A stretch of DNA of 42,319 nt, taken from Deltaproteobacteria bacterium (GTDB lineage: Bacteria; Desulfobacterota; Desulfobacteria; Desulfobacterales; B30-G6). The translations under genes were made by a program, and so were the position numbers. The DNA lies in contig JAHEIB010000005.1 in NCBI GenBank assembly GCA_024639645.1, positions 1 through 42,319 of the forward strand, read 5' to 3'. Positions within the stretch are counted from its first letter, which is position 1. The number at the start of each line of letters is the position of its first letter. A model generated the notes under the pieces. That model was not told the origin of the DNA, made no database searches, and was given only the letters and a program-made list of their open reading frames with translations. Shown piece after piece: positions 16,887-24,610 of the stretch.

Positions 16887-17153
16887 ATGGAATCAGTCAA
16901 AAGCAATCTACGTTATGAGTGGAAAAAATACCTGATCGCGCTCTGGATGATATGCGTCACCGCTTTTGTGTTCCACATGGATATAAAAGTCAGACAACTG
17001 GTGACAAAAGTCCAGAACATGGAAGCAACCATGGGATCCATCGAAGGCGTTGTGAGCGGGTCAGATTACACACTCGGGAGTATCGAAAAAAAGGTTGTCG
17101 CGCTTGAAAAATCGGTAGCCATCATCAGTAGAAGGGTCAAACGTTTGAAATAA
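16887..17153 (+). CDS. Small membrane-anchored coiled-coil protein
   Basis: 88 residues from the ATG at 16887, preceded by GAGG at six bases. The longer frame from a TTG at 16791 is translated repeat DNA and is not accepted. It has a single membrane segment at about 14-31 (YLIALWMICVTAFVFHMD). A helical tail with hydrophobic heptad spacing follows (VRQLVTKVQNMEATMGSIEG, then IEKKVVALEKSVAIISRRVK), which probably forms a coiled coil. I do not recognise a family. It lies 38 bases before rarD on the same strand and may be co-transcribed. Confidence 0.6.
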   Translation: MESVKSNLRYEWKKYLIALWMICVTAFVFHMDIKVRQLVTKVQNMEATMGSIEGVVSGSDYTLGSIEKKVVALEKSVAIISRRVKRLK

Positions 17154-17191
17154 CTGCGTCACCATATGCCGAAAGCAGCCGACAACCTCTC

Positions 17192-18127
17192 ATGAAAGCC
17201 CCATCTCCAGATAAAATTATTCCTCGATCCATTTCAGGTGCTATTTTCGGTGTTGCGGCTTTTCTCATCTGGGGCATCAGCCCACTTTATTGGAAAACAT
17301 TGACGGCAGTACCTGCCCTTGAAATCGTCTCTCACAGAGTGGTCTGGTCCTTTCTGCTCCTCATACCCTTGATTCTGATCAGAAAGCGCTGGAAAGAATT
17401 CTTGCTGGTTTTGAAAAACTGGCGCTCCATTGGCATCCTGGCAGCAACATCCCTGTTTGTCTCCTGCAACTGGCTTGTCTATATCTGGGCCATCAACAAT
17501 GGCTTTCTCCTGCAGGCCAGTCTCGGTTACTACATCAACCCCCTCGTCAATGTGTTGCTGGGCACTCTTTTTTTGAAGGAACGCCTTAGATCTTTCCAGG
17601 GCCTTGCGGTACTGCTTGCCGGGACAGGTGTGCTTTATCTCACTGTCTTCTATGGGCAGTTTCCCTGGATCGCGTGCATTCTAGCATTTACATTCGGATT
17701 ATATGGATTGGTCCGCAAAGTTATTGCGGTGGGTTCTCTGGTGGGGCTGACCATGGAAACCTTACTGTTGGCATTGCCCGCCCTGGGATATCTGATCTAT
17801 CTGGGTATGAACGGCTCAGCCGCATTTTCTGTGGTGTCGCTTCAAATTGACCTGCTTCTTGTGGGAACGTCGGTTGTCACCGCCCTGCCCCTGCTTTTGT
17901 TTGCCATGAGTGCCAGAAGAGTCAGACTGACAACGCTGGGCTTTCTGCAATACATTGCACCCAGTTGCATGTTTGTAATGGCAGTCTTTATTTATCTGGA
18001 GCCCTTTACATCGGAACAGCTCATCAGCTTCATCCTGATCTGGACAGCCCTCGCCGTCTACTCCATGGACTCCGTTATTTATTATCGCAAGTCCGGAACA
18101 GCCGAAATAGCATCGCAAGCAGATTAA
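17192..18127 (+). CDS. rarD: EamA-family transporter RarD
   Basis: 311 residues with about ten membrane helices, the standard RarD length. Family markers are GAIFGVAAFLIWGISPLYWK near residue 17, EIVSHRVVWSFLLL, LLGTLFLKERL, and LGFLQYIAPSCMFVMAVFIY in the second half. The two repeated EamA halves are visible. RarD belongs to the drug/metabolite transporter superfamily, and the substrate is unclear in most bacteria. Its last bases overlap the end of the convergent FmdB-like gene by four bases. Confidence 0.85.
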   Translation: MKAPSPDKIIPRSISGAIFGVAAFLIWGISPLYWKTLTAVPALEIVSHRVVWSFLLLIPLILIRKRWKEFLLVLKNWRSIGILAATSLFVSCNWLVYIWAINNGFLLQASLGYYINPLVNVLLGTLFLKERLRSFQGLAVLLAGTGVLYLTVFYGQFPWIACILAFTFGLYGLVRKVIAVGSLVGLTMETLLLALPALGYLIYLGMNGSAAFSVVSLQIDLLLVGTSVVTALPLLLFAMSARRVRLTTLGFLQYIAPSCMFVMAVFIYLEPFTSEQLISFILIWTALAVYSMDSVIYYRKSGTAEIASQAD

Positions 18128-18375
18128 ATATTCTTACCGCAGCAGCTTCCCGGTCCGGCACAATTTGCCTGACCCGGTGACGATCCACAGCAGGCGGTAT
18201 CACCGGGACCGGGGTGGTTTAATGCTGACGATCCGGAAACCGCCGCATGAGCGGAAAGCAGCTTCTTAAGTTTACCACCGCCACAGGATGTGCATTTGAC
18301 ACGATTGGTCGTGGAAGCAAGAAGGATTTCGCTGGTTTTACCGCAATCACTGCACAGGTACTCGAAAATGGGCAT
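18124..18375 (-). CDS. FmdB-like zinc-ribbon protein with Cys-rich tail
   Basis: 83 residues from MPIFEYLC at 18375. An ATG two codons upstream is also possible. The N-terminal FmdB/CxxC zinc ribbon has YLCSDCG and VKCTSCGGGKLKKLLS. The tail is unusual, with CCGSSPGQANC and GSCCGKNI, so five further cysteines could hold metal. FmdB-type proteins are small putative regulators often found next to metabolic genes. Here it is the last gene behind NifX- and NifU-like genes. A metal or sulfur/selenium handling role is only inference. Confidence 0.75.
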   Translation of the reverse strand: MPIFEYLCSDCGKTSEILLASTTNRVKCTSCGGGKLKKLLSAHAAVSGSSALNHPGPGDTACCGSSPGQANCAGPGSCCGKNI

Positions 18376-18426
18376 ATCCATTATCCCTTTTGGCGTGTAT
18401 TATCTTCTATCCCCTATTGTGTAGAA

Positions 18427-18885
18427 TCATTTGAAGCTTGTGTCTTGGGTTTTTGGGTTTTGTGATTGTTGATACGCATCAATTGTAAGGTGGAGCGCCT
18501 TGACCGCCAGTTGAATGCAATGATGCTTTTTAACGGGAATGTCCTGCAAAACGCGAAAAATGTCACCATCTTCAAGATTCCGTGCATCTTCGATATTTTT
18601 ACCTTTGACCAGGTCCACGGCTGCCATGGCGGCGGATATGGCACCGGCACAACCCATCACCTGATACATGACATCCGTAACCTTTCCATGAGCCACCTTG
18701 AGATACACAGCCATGGTGTCACCACAGGTGCCGGTCATCTCAGACACCTGGTCTGCATCCGAAAGAACACCCATATAGGGTTTTTCCAAGTAATATTGAA
18801 TGGCCTTGTCAGAATACCCTGCATTTGACAGCATTTCCCTGACGCCATTGGAAGCACCGATGGTTTCAATAATTTCCTCAGACAT
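18427..18885 (-). CDS. NifU/IscU-like iron-sulfur scaffold protein
   Basis: 152 residues from the ATG at 18885, which has AAGGAA upstream. The three cysteines of the IscU/NifU-N scaffold fold are recognisable in TGTCGDT, VMGCAGA and KKHHCIQLA. Such proteins assemble or carry Fe-S clusters. The order differs slightly from housekeeping IscU: there is an extra N-terminal helix and no IscS, so this looks like a dedicated or donor-type scaffold. It overlaps the NifX-like gene by eight bases (18878-18885), implying translational coupling, and precedes the FmdB-like gene. Confidence 0.75.
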   Translation of the reverse strand: MSEEIIETIGASNGVREMLSNAGYSDKAIQYYLEKPYMGVLSDADQVSEMTGTCGDTMAVYLKVAHGKVTDVMYQVMGCAGAISAAMAAVDLVKGKNIEDARNLEDGDIFRVLQDIPVKKHHCIQLAVKALHLTIDAYQQSQNPKTQDTSFK

Positions 18886-19279
18886 CTTCAATTCCTTTTG
18901 AGTGAACACAATCTCCGATTCCCTGGTGCCCGCGGCATGTCTGATCCATGGTAAATGCAGGCAACTTGTTCTCTTTTATGAGTGAAAGATTCTCAGAAAC
19001 GCTTCCTTCAACGGCCCGATATGCCTGAACGCCGGCATCCAACAGCTTTTTTAACGCACCACCGCCGATGCCGCCGACAACAACCGCGTCCACGGGCGTT
19101 CCACCAAGGGCGGTCAAGGGCTGGCAATTCCCATGCTCATGAACCAGATCCTGATTGTTAAGAATCTCCAGTTTACCATTCTCTGAAGCCACAACAACAA
19201 AAAACGGCGCTGACCCAAAATGGTTGTGCACCGTGCTTTCTAAACCCTTGTTTTCCTGTATTGGAAAAGCGATCTTCAT
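18878..19279 (-). CDS. NifX/NafY-type dinitrogenase cofactor-family protein
   Basis: 133 residues. It is a single NifX-like domain: MKIAFPIQENKGLESTVHNH, then FGSAPFFVVV, then GTPVDAVVVGGIGGGALKKL with a C-terminal QAYRAVEGSVSENL. Members bind metal clusters such as FeMo-co precursors or act as metallocluster carriers. No nitrogenase genes are in this window. With the coupled NifU-like gene it is better viewed as a carrier for a different Mo- or Fe-S-containing cofactor, which is inference. The late CRGHQGIGDC motif may supply cysteine or histidine ligands. Confidence 0.82.
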   Translation of the reverse strand: MKIAFPIQENKGLESTVHNHFGSAPFFVVVASENGKLEILNNQDLVHEHGNCQPLTALGGTPVDAVVVGGIGGGALKKLLDAGVQAYRAVEGSVSENLSLIKENKLPAFTMDQTCRGHQGIGDCVHSKGIEDV

Positions 19280-19336
19280 GTTTTTATTCTCCTGTTTGCG
19301 TTCATTTTTCAGCAGTAATAAATAGACACGATAAGG

Positions 19337-19409
19337 GAAGCTGTCAAGCTATAAGCTTTAAGCTATAAGCCATAAGCTGCTTACCGCTTAAAGCTTAAAG
19401 CTCCTAAGC
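19337..19409. repeat. Heptanucleotide repeat hairpin, copy 6
   Basis: The left units CAAGCTA, TAAGCTT, TAAGCTA, TAAGCCA, TAAGCTG are followed by inverted units GCTTACC, GCTTAAA, GCTTAAA, GCTCCTA. The stop of the metallo-beta-lactamase-fold gene lies within the array. The array falls between two genes of the same strand and may split the transcript. Confidence 0.85.
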
Positions 19410-20354
19410 AAAGGTCATTTTTGTGCCTGCCATATTCAACAAAAACGCATCCGGCATCTCCCTTTCAATATGCATGACAGCATCCCGACCGGTACAATGA
19501 GCTGGAATAATGTAATGGGGATCGATCTCTTTTAATCCTGATGTGGTGGGAGATATGACACCCTCAAAATCAGCCCCTGACAAATGAAATCCCCCCATGA
19601 CCGCCCATACATCCGTCACCCCCGTAACATGCTGTGCATATTTAATTGTGTTCACGATACCTGCATGGGCACAGCCAGATATGATCACGAGGCCCTTATC
19701 CCTGATATTGAAAACAATACCCGAGTCATCGTGAAAAGGGTCTTGCTTCTCTTTGCCTTCAGCTTCGTAAAACATATCGGGCATTCCCTTCTCAAAATCA
19801 GTAAGCCGTGGTATTTCTCCCAGAAATATCCCATCACCATCCAGGAATGGATAGGGTTCCCGGGTTTCGACTAGATTCACACCGGCCTTATTTGATTTTT
19901 CCCGGGATAATGATGGCACAATTACGCGTAATTCTTCTGTAATCTTCCGATATCTGGGTTTGACAAAAACGCCTGGATGTACCACCAGATCAAGATCCTT
20001 TTTCCCCACTGCTGCGACCAGGCTTTCAAGGCCTCCAAGGTGATCCACGTGGCCATGGGAAAGAACCAGAACTTCCACCTGAGAAAGGTCAGCGTTCAAA
20101 GCTTTGGCATTCAAAGCGGCCCCATCTTCTGAAAAACCAAAATCGAACAACATATGACGGGCTGTCCCCTTTTTTGTGATAGTGATCCATGTGGAAAATC
20201 CGTGCTCTGCGCGAATACTTTTACGAAATTCATCTCTCTTTAATGGCATGGCTCGCTGCACAATTTCGTTGCTGTCCTGGGCAACAAGGTCAATATAGTT
20301 GTCCTGCAGCGTCGTTACTACCACCTTTTCTACCTGGTTCAGTTGTGCATTCAT
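19404..20354 (-). CDS. Metallo-beta-lactamase-fold hydrolase (COG1237-like)
   Basis: 316 residues from the ATG at 20354, with GGAGG five bases upstream. The metal site is SHGHVDHLGG at about 100. Supporting motifs are HDDSGIVFNI, VIISGCAHAGIVNTIKYA, AVMGGFHLSG and YIIPAHCTGRDA. This pattern resembles the group annotated as 7,8-dihydropterin-6-yl-methyl-aminobenzene-phosphate synthase-like hydrolases. It sits 34 bases downstream of the nucleotidyltransferase-HD gene in the Mo-hydroxylase accessory island. A pterin-related role in cofactor maturation is attractive but unproved. Confidence 0.75.
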   Translation of the reverse strand: MNAQLNQVEKVVVTTLQDNYIDLVAQDSNEIVQRAMPLKRDEFRKSIRAEHGFSTWITITKKGTARHMLFDFGFSEDGAALNAKALNADLSQVEVLVLSHGHVDHLGGLESLVAAVGKKDLDLVVHPGVFVKPRYRKITEELRVIVPSLSREKSNKAGVNLVETREPYPFLDGDGIFLGEIPRLTDFEKGMPDMFYEAEGKEKQDPFHDDSGIVFNIRDKGLVIISGCAHAGIVNTIKYAQHVTGVTDVWAVMGGFHLSGADFEGVISPTTSGLKEIDPHYIIPAHCTGRDAVMHIEREMPDAFLLNMAGTKMTFA

Positions 20355-20388
20355 GACCACCTCCATATGATTCGCTCACTGTTTCGGT

Positions 20389-21504
20389 TCAGCAGATGAT
20401 CTTCTCCCCTGTAATCCGTTCAATCGACTTCTGGATCTTCATAGCGGTCCGGATACGCTTTTCAGCTGCTATTTGCCCTTCTGGATGACCCGAAAGCTGT
20501 TCCAGTTTTGATTCCAGGCGTTTTTCAAGAGGCATGATTTCCTTGCCGTAAGACAGTTTGTCAGCCAGATAAATAACTTCCTTTTCCGTAATTTTCCCCT
20601 TACTTGCAAAAGACAGATCCATGTGACACACCACGATGTCGGCAATATGTGGATATCCCATACTTTTCAGAATTTCAGTTCCGAATCCAGCATGATTTCT
20701 CGTACCTTTTCCGATATCATGCAGATATCCGCAAGCTTCCATCAGATCGACGTTCACCAGGCATCCAGCCCGCACAAGTTTTGTCCCGATATCCCGGGCA
20801 ATCTGTGCGACAGTTTTGCTATGCCTTACAACGGGATGATTTTCTGAAAACCGGGTTGCCATCATGGCCATACATTCGCTTTTCAATGGGATCTGAAGGT
20901 TTTCATATCGGGCAACGATCTGCCCGTATTGTTCGGACGTATCCATGTCCATCAGGATGCCCTGGTCAAATACCGGCACGTCAAGAGAGCTGTGGTCGTA
21001 CTGTTTCAGAAACACTTTCAGGCCACCAGTGCCTGACCAATGGGAAAGTTTTTCTGCGTATTGACGGGGAATCAAAGGTGGATGCCCTCTTTTACCAAGA
21101 AATGTGGGGTATATAATTTGTGACCTGTCTTTTCCGGAGGACCCCATCAGCATCTGGAGTGTCTGTGGCCTTACCAGAGGAATATCCACCGGCAGAATAA
21201 AAAAAGACTTGGAATCATGCTTTAAACCACCGACTCCCACCTTAACGGACTTAAACATTTCCGATTGATAGTCGTCGTTGATGCTCCAGGAAACCGCCAA
21301 ATTTTCCAGCACGGCTATCACATTGCGGGCTTTGTGTCCTAAGACGACCCGTATATCACAAACACCGACGCTTAAAAATGTCGCCACAACCTGCTCGATC
21401 ACGGTTTTATTGCCCAGCGGCAGAAGGGGCTTGAATTTTTCCATGCGGGAAGATACTCCCGCAGCAAGGACAATTGCAGCGACATTGGTGGGAATTATTG
21501 CCAT
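20389..21504 (-). CDS. MobA-like nucleotidyltransferase fused to HD domain (DVU_1551-type)
   Basis: 371 residues. N-terminal residues 1-200 form a nucleotidyltransferase domain with AAIVLAAGVSSRMEKFKPLL near residue 8, ILPVDIPLVRPQTL, and KRGHPPLI. The C-terminal half is an HD phosphohydrolase domain with VRHSKTVAQIA, ACGYLHDIGKG and VVCHMDLSF. As far as I recall, this fusion is known as the DVU_1551 family in Desulfovibrio, near aldehyde/xanthine oxidoreductase genes. It probably modifies molybdopterin with a nucleotide (CMP, as in MocA) for a hydroxylase-type Mo cofactor. The HD role is unknown. It heads the minus-strand run to the MBL gene. Confidence 0.82.
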   Translation of the reverse strand: MAIIPTNVAAIVLAAGVSSRMEKFKPLLPLGNKTVIEQVVATFLSVGVCDIRVVLGHKARNVIAVLENLAVSWSINDDYQSEMFKSVKVGVGGLKHDSKSFFILPVDIPLVRPQTLQMLMGSSGKDRSQIIYPTFLGKRGHPPLIPRQYAEKLSHWSGTGGLKVFLKQYDHSSLDVPVFDQGILMDMDTSEQYGQIVARYENLQIPLKSECMAMMATRFSENHPVVRHSKTVAQIARDIGTKLVRAGCLVNVDLMEACGYLHDIGKGTRNHAGFGTEILKSMGYPHIADIVVCHMDLSFASKGKITEKEVIYLADKLSYGKEIMPLEKRLESKLEQLSGHPEGQIAAEKRIRTAMKIQKSIERITGEKIIC

Positions 21505-21728
21505 GCATCGAAGATACCATGGCCGTAGGCCTTGTCAATAAAGGAATTGACCAAGACCTAAGATGATCTCAATAGAAATATGTGCCCCTCTCATCTACGA
21601 GCCGAAAAAGGATTAAACGCTGATCTTATCCTTTTTGTTGGGTTGATATTCTCCTGGTAATGTGCTTTTAAACAATGCTTAATTAAAGATGTTAAATAGT
21701 ATTTTCCACGATTTTATTGAGAAAGCCT
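21505..21728. promoter_or_regulatory. Divergent promoter region of the Mo accessory island
   Basis: 224 bases between divergent starts. CTTGTCAAT and ATTGACCAAG at about 21532-21556 form an imperfect inverted pair that could be an operator or a hairpin. The remainder is AT-rich near the plus-strand start. I can define no promoter with confidence. Confidence 0.3.
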
Positions 21729-22748
21729 ATGAAAAGTATACGCGTGCAAGACGCTGCCGGCATGGTTCTCTGCCATGATATCACGGAAATCGTCCCCGGG
21801 AAATTCAAGGGACCATCCTTTCGCAAAGGTCATGTCATCCAAAATTCCGATATCGAGAAATTACGCGACCTTGGCAAACGATTTATTTATGTCTTTGAAT
21901 TGACAAAAAACCAGATACATGAAAATGAAGCCGCCAAACGCATCGCCAAAGCAGCCACAGGTCCCGGCATCTTTCTGAGCGAACCCGCCGAGGGGAAAGT
22001 CACTCTCTCTGCTGCCCCAGAAGGTCTGTTGAAAGTCGATGGTCCGGCCTTGACCCTGATCAACCAGATCGAGGACGTCATGTTTGCAACGCTCCACAGC
22101 AACCAGCCGGTTGCGGACAAACAGCCGGTGGGGGGAACACGGATCATACCACTTGTGACCGATGAAGCGCGTATCCAGCGTGTGGAAGCCATCTGCAAAG
22201 ACCATTTTCCGATTCTGCAGGTAAAGCCCTTCGTACCGCATAAAATAGGCTTGATCGTAACAGGCAGCGAGGTATTTGAGGGTCGTATCGAAGACGGGTT
22301 TGGACCGGTGGTTGAAAAAAAGTTCAACGACCTGGGCAGTCGCGTGGTGGGGTATGAAAAGGTGTCGGATGATATCGACATGACCATAAAAGCCATCCAT
22401 GGTTTCATCCGCAAGGGTGTCGATATGATCGCCCTTACCGGCGGTATGTCGGTGGACCCGGATGACCAGACACCTGCCAGCATTCGCGCTGCCGGCGGGA
22501 AGGTCGTTGTCTATGGTGCCCCGGTCTTGCCGGGAGCCATGTTTATGTTGGCCTATATTCAGAATACCCCGGTGATTGGTCTCCCCGGATGTGTCATGTA
22601 CCACCAGACCTCAATTTTCGACCTGGTGGTGCCAAGACTCCTGGCCGGCGAATCCGTAACAAGGGACGATATCGTTGCCATGGGGCATGGTGGCTTCTGC
22701 TCCAATTGCGACACCTGCCGATTCCCTGTCTGTCCATTCGGCAAATAA
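21729..22748 (+). CDS. MoeA-like molybdopterin-binding protein with Cys-rich C-terminus
   Basis: 339 residues from the ATG at 21729. An upstream in-frame TTG is less likely. The N-terminal part opens with SIRVQDAAGMVLCHDITEI. The molybdopterin-binding (MoCF) domain shows PHKIGLIVTGSEVFEGRI, then DMIALTGGMSVDPDDQTPAS, and VIGLPGCVMYHQTS. The C-terminus ends in a compact cysteine cluster, CSNCDTC and VCPFGK. MoeA proteins insert molybdenum into molybdopterin. This shorter relative lies beside MocA-, YqeC- and YqeB-like genes, so it may be the maturation variant dedicated to the hydroxylase. The four cysteines could bind zinc or an Fe-S cluster. Confidence 0.82.
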   Translation: MKSIRVQDAAGMVLCHDITEIVPGKFKGPSFRKGHVIQNSDIEKLRDLGKRFIYVFELTKNQIHENEAAKRIAKAATGPGIFLSEPAEGKVTLSAAPEGLLKVDGPALTLINQIEDVMFATLHSNQPVADKQPVGGTRIIPLVTDEARIQRVEAICKDHFPILQVKPFVPHKIGLIVTGSEVFEGRIEDGFGPVVEKKFNDLGSRVVGYEKVSDDIDMTIKAIHGFIRKGVDMIALTGGMSVDPDDQTPASIRAAGGKVVVYGAPVLPGAMFMLAYIQNTPVIGLPGCVMYHQTSIFDLVVPRLLAGESVTRDDIVAMGHGGFCSNCDTCRFPVCPFGK

Positions 22749-22753
22749 TTGTC

Positions 22754-23380
22754 TTAACCATCCTTGAGCATGATCAATGACTGCGCTTTTTCAAAATCTT
22801 TCTTCGTATCAATATCGTGGAAAAATGATGGCCGCATCACTGGAACCCTGAGGATATGATCCGGATGATCTTCTATGATTCCCCTGGCACCGATATCCCC
22901 CCTTATGTTGTTTATCTTGTCATAAAACAGGGCGTTGAAAATCACCGGATTGCCTCTTTTTTTTTGAAAAAAAGGTACACAAATATTTTTTTCTGAAGCC
23001 CAAAAACATGCCAGTAGATGATTTATTGTCTTCGAATCAATAAAAGGCTGATCGCCTAAAATAAACATGGCGGAAGGATGGGTATTTCTAATTTCACGTA
23101 TGCCCGTTTGTAGTGAAGTGCTTTGGCCTTTACGATAATTTTGGTTAACAAGAATATTAAGGCGTGGATCTTTGATTTTCTCTGAGATAGTCTTTTTAAT
23201 TTCTTGGTACGCATAGCCAAGAATTAAATAAATGCTTTCGAGGCGAGAATCCAGACAGGCACTCAATATCCACTCAAGAACTGTTTTTCCCCCAAGTGCC
23301 ATAAGTTGCTTGGGTCTCCCGAAGCGTGAAGACATGCCGGCCGCCAAAACAATTCCAGCCGTTGGTTTTTTCCTTGTCAT
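22754..23380 (-). CDS. mocA: MocA-like molybdenum cofactor nucleotidyltransferase
   Basis: 208 residues from the ATG at 23380 (MTRKKPTAGIVLAAGMSS). The frame stays open upstream to 23506, but that part is dispersed-repeat DNA. The nucleotide-binding motif is GIVLAAGMSSRFGRPKQL, followed by SIYLILGYAYQEIKK, KGQSTSLQTGI, FILGDQPFID and KRGNPVIF. It matches the MocA family, which makes the CMP or related dinucleotide form of the Mo cofactor for xanthine-dehydrogenase-type enzymes. It ends within a few bases of the convergent molybdopterin-binding gene. This window therefore encodes two such nucleotidyltransferases. Confidence 0.85.
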   Translation of the reverse strand: MTRKKPTAGIVLAAGMSSRFGRPKQLMALGGKTVLEWILSACLDSRLESIYLILGYAYQEIKKTISEKIKDPRLNILVNQNYRKGQSTSLQTGIREIRNTHPSAMFILGDQPFIDSKTINHLLACFWASEKNICVPFFQKKRGNPVIFNALFYDKINNIRGDIGARGIIEDHPDHILRVPVMRPSFFHDIDTKKDFEKAQSLIMLKDG

Positions 23381-23423
23381 AGGGACTCTCTTAGATAATT
23401 TTTTCCAAATGGGCAGGGCTGCA

Positions 23424-23511
23424 TGAACGGCAATAGCGAGCGCATTCCCCGTAGGTTCTGCCGTTCGGCAGTGCTTCGCATGCTGCGGGGTTAGCGAGCG
23501 AATCAAATAGA
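23424..23511. repeat. Dispersed palindromic repeat, copy D (inverted)
   Basis: TGAACGGCAATAGCGAGCGC at the start matches the reverse complement of copy A closely for about 48 bases, including GTTCTGCCGTTCGGCAG. The rest resembles copy B. A second fragment (CAGCTTGCTGCAGGGAACG, about 23540) suggests nested or partial duplication. It occupies most of the 302-base gap before yqeC. Confidence 0.7.
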
Positions 23512-23682
23512 CAAAATCCTTACCGAGAAGAGTATCCTGCAGCTTGCTGCAGGGAACGCTTCAATTGCTGTTACCCAAAAAAACAAGTTCTATTACTGAT
23601 ATTGACTGAACTGGGTTGCTATTTCAATATTTTTTTGACGGCCTGATCTCTTTTCTGATATGAGACTATTTCACCATCTTCA

Positions 23683-24486
23683 ATGGATAAACAGATGACC
23701 TCTTTATGCCATGCGCTTGGGCTTACAAAAAAAGGTGTGATCAGCCTTGTAGGAGCGGGCGGCAAAACAAGCTTGATGTTCAGGCTGGCCCGAGAGTTTT
23801 CATCATCGGGACTATCGGTGTTGACAACGACAACCACAAAAATATTATCCCCAGCGACAGATCAGTCAACACACCTGATAATATCCCATAGCCCAGAAGA
23901 AATATTAAGCAGGGCAAAGGATATGATAGCGCATACCCCCCACATAACGGCAGTTTCCCATTACATGACGGAAACGGGAAAACTCATGGGATTTTCACCA
24001 GAAACGATTGAGCTGTTCCAGAAATCAAGTCTATTTCGCTGGATAATTGTCGAAGCGGATGGTGCGGCCGGATTGCCCCTGAAAGCACCTGCATCACACG
24101 AACCGGTCATACCGGATTGTACTGACTGGGTCATCGGCATCGTCGGCCTCAGTGCACTGGGAAAGCCCCTTGATAAACACACTGTATTCAGACCCGAGCT
24201 TGTTTCGAAAATTACCGGTTTATCCGAAGGTCGTGAGATTTTGGATAAGACCATATGCGATATACTATGCCACCGGCAGGGAATATTTCAAGGAACCCCC
24301 GGGAGTGCTCAAAAAATAGTATTTCTCAACCAGGCTGACATACCCCAAAAAGCACAAGCCGGACAATCCATCATTCGAGAATTAATCAGGATAAAAGCTA
24401 AAGGTATTTCACGTGTGGTTCTGGGGTGCACATCTGTTGAACCGCCGGTTCTTGAGCACCATACATTTCATCAACATTTGTCATGA
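23683..24486 (+). CDS. yqeC: Selenium-dependent hydroxylase accessory protein YqeC
   Basis: 267 residues. It has an N-terminal P-loop-like GAGGKTSLMFRLA near residues 24-36, then VLTTTTTKI, then IVEADGAAGLPLKAP at about 124-138. The middle carries TDWVIGIVGLSALGKPLD, and the C-terminal half IVFLNQADIP. This is the YqeC pattern, a GTPase/kinase-like protein found with YqeB and selenium-dependent molybdenum hydroxylases in comparative genomics studies. Its exact chemistry is unknown. It is transcribed toward yqeB (convergent), unlike the other accessory genes. Confidence 0.88.
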   Translation: MDKQMTSLCHALGLTKKGVISLVGAGGKTSLMFRLAREFSSSGLSVLTTTTTKILSPATDQSTHLIISHSPEEILSRAKDMIAHTPHITAVSHYMTETGKLMGFSPETIELFQKSSLFRWIIVEADGAAGLPLKAPASHEPVIPDCTDWVIGIVGLSALGKPLDKHTVFRPELVSKITGLSEGREILDKTICDILCHRQGIFQGTPGSAQKIVFLNQADIPQKAQAGQSIIRELIRIKAKGISRVVLGCTSVEPPVLEHHTFHQHLS

Positions 24487-24610
24487 AAGTTGAACTGAGT
24501 CCTTGGCTGTACTTTAAACCTAACACCTAAAACTTAAAACGGTCTGTTTCCCCTCGAAACCTCGAACCCTTCATTTGGATCAACTCTTTTGGAGATGATC
24601 CAAATAAATT

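Noticed and set aside
21861-22604. 247-residue minus-strand ORF
   Set aside because: It is antisense to the molybdopterin-binding protein gene. The plus-strand protein has all the family motifs.
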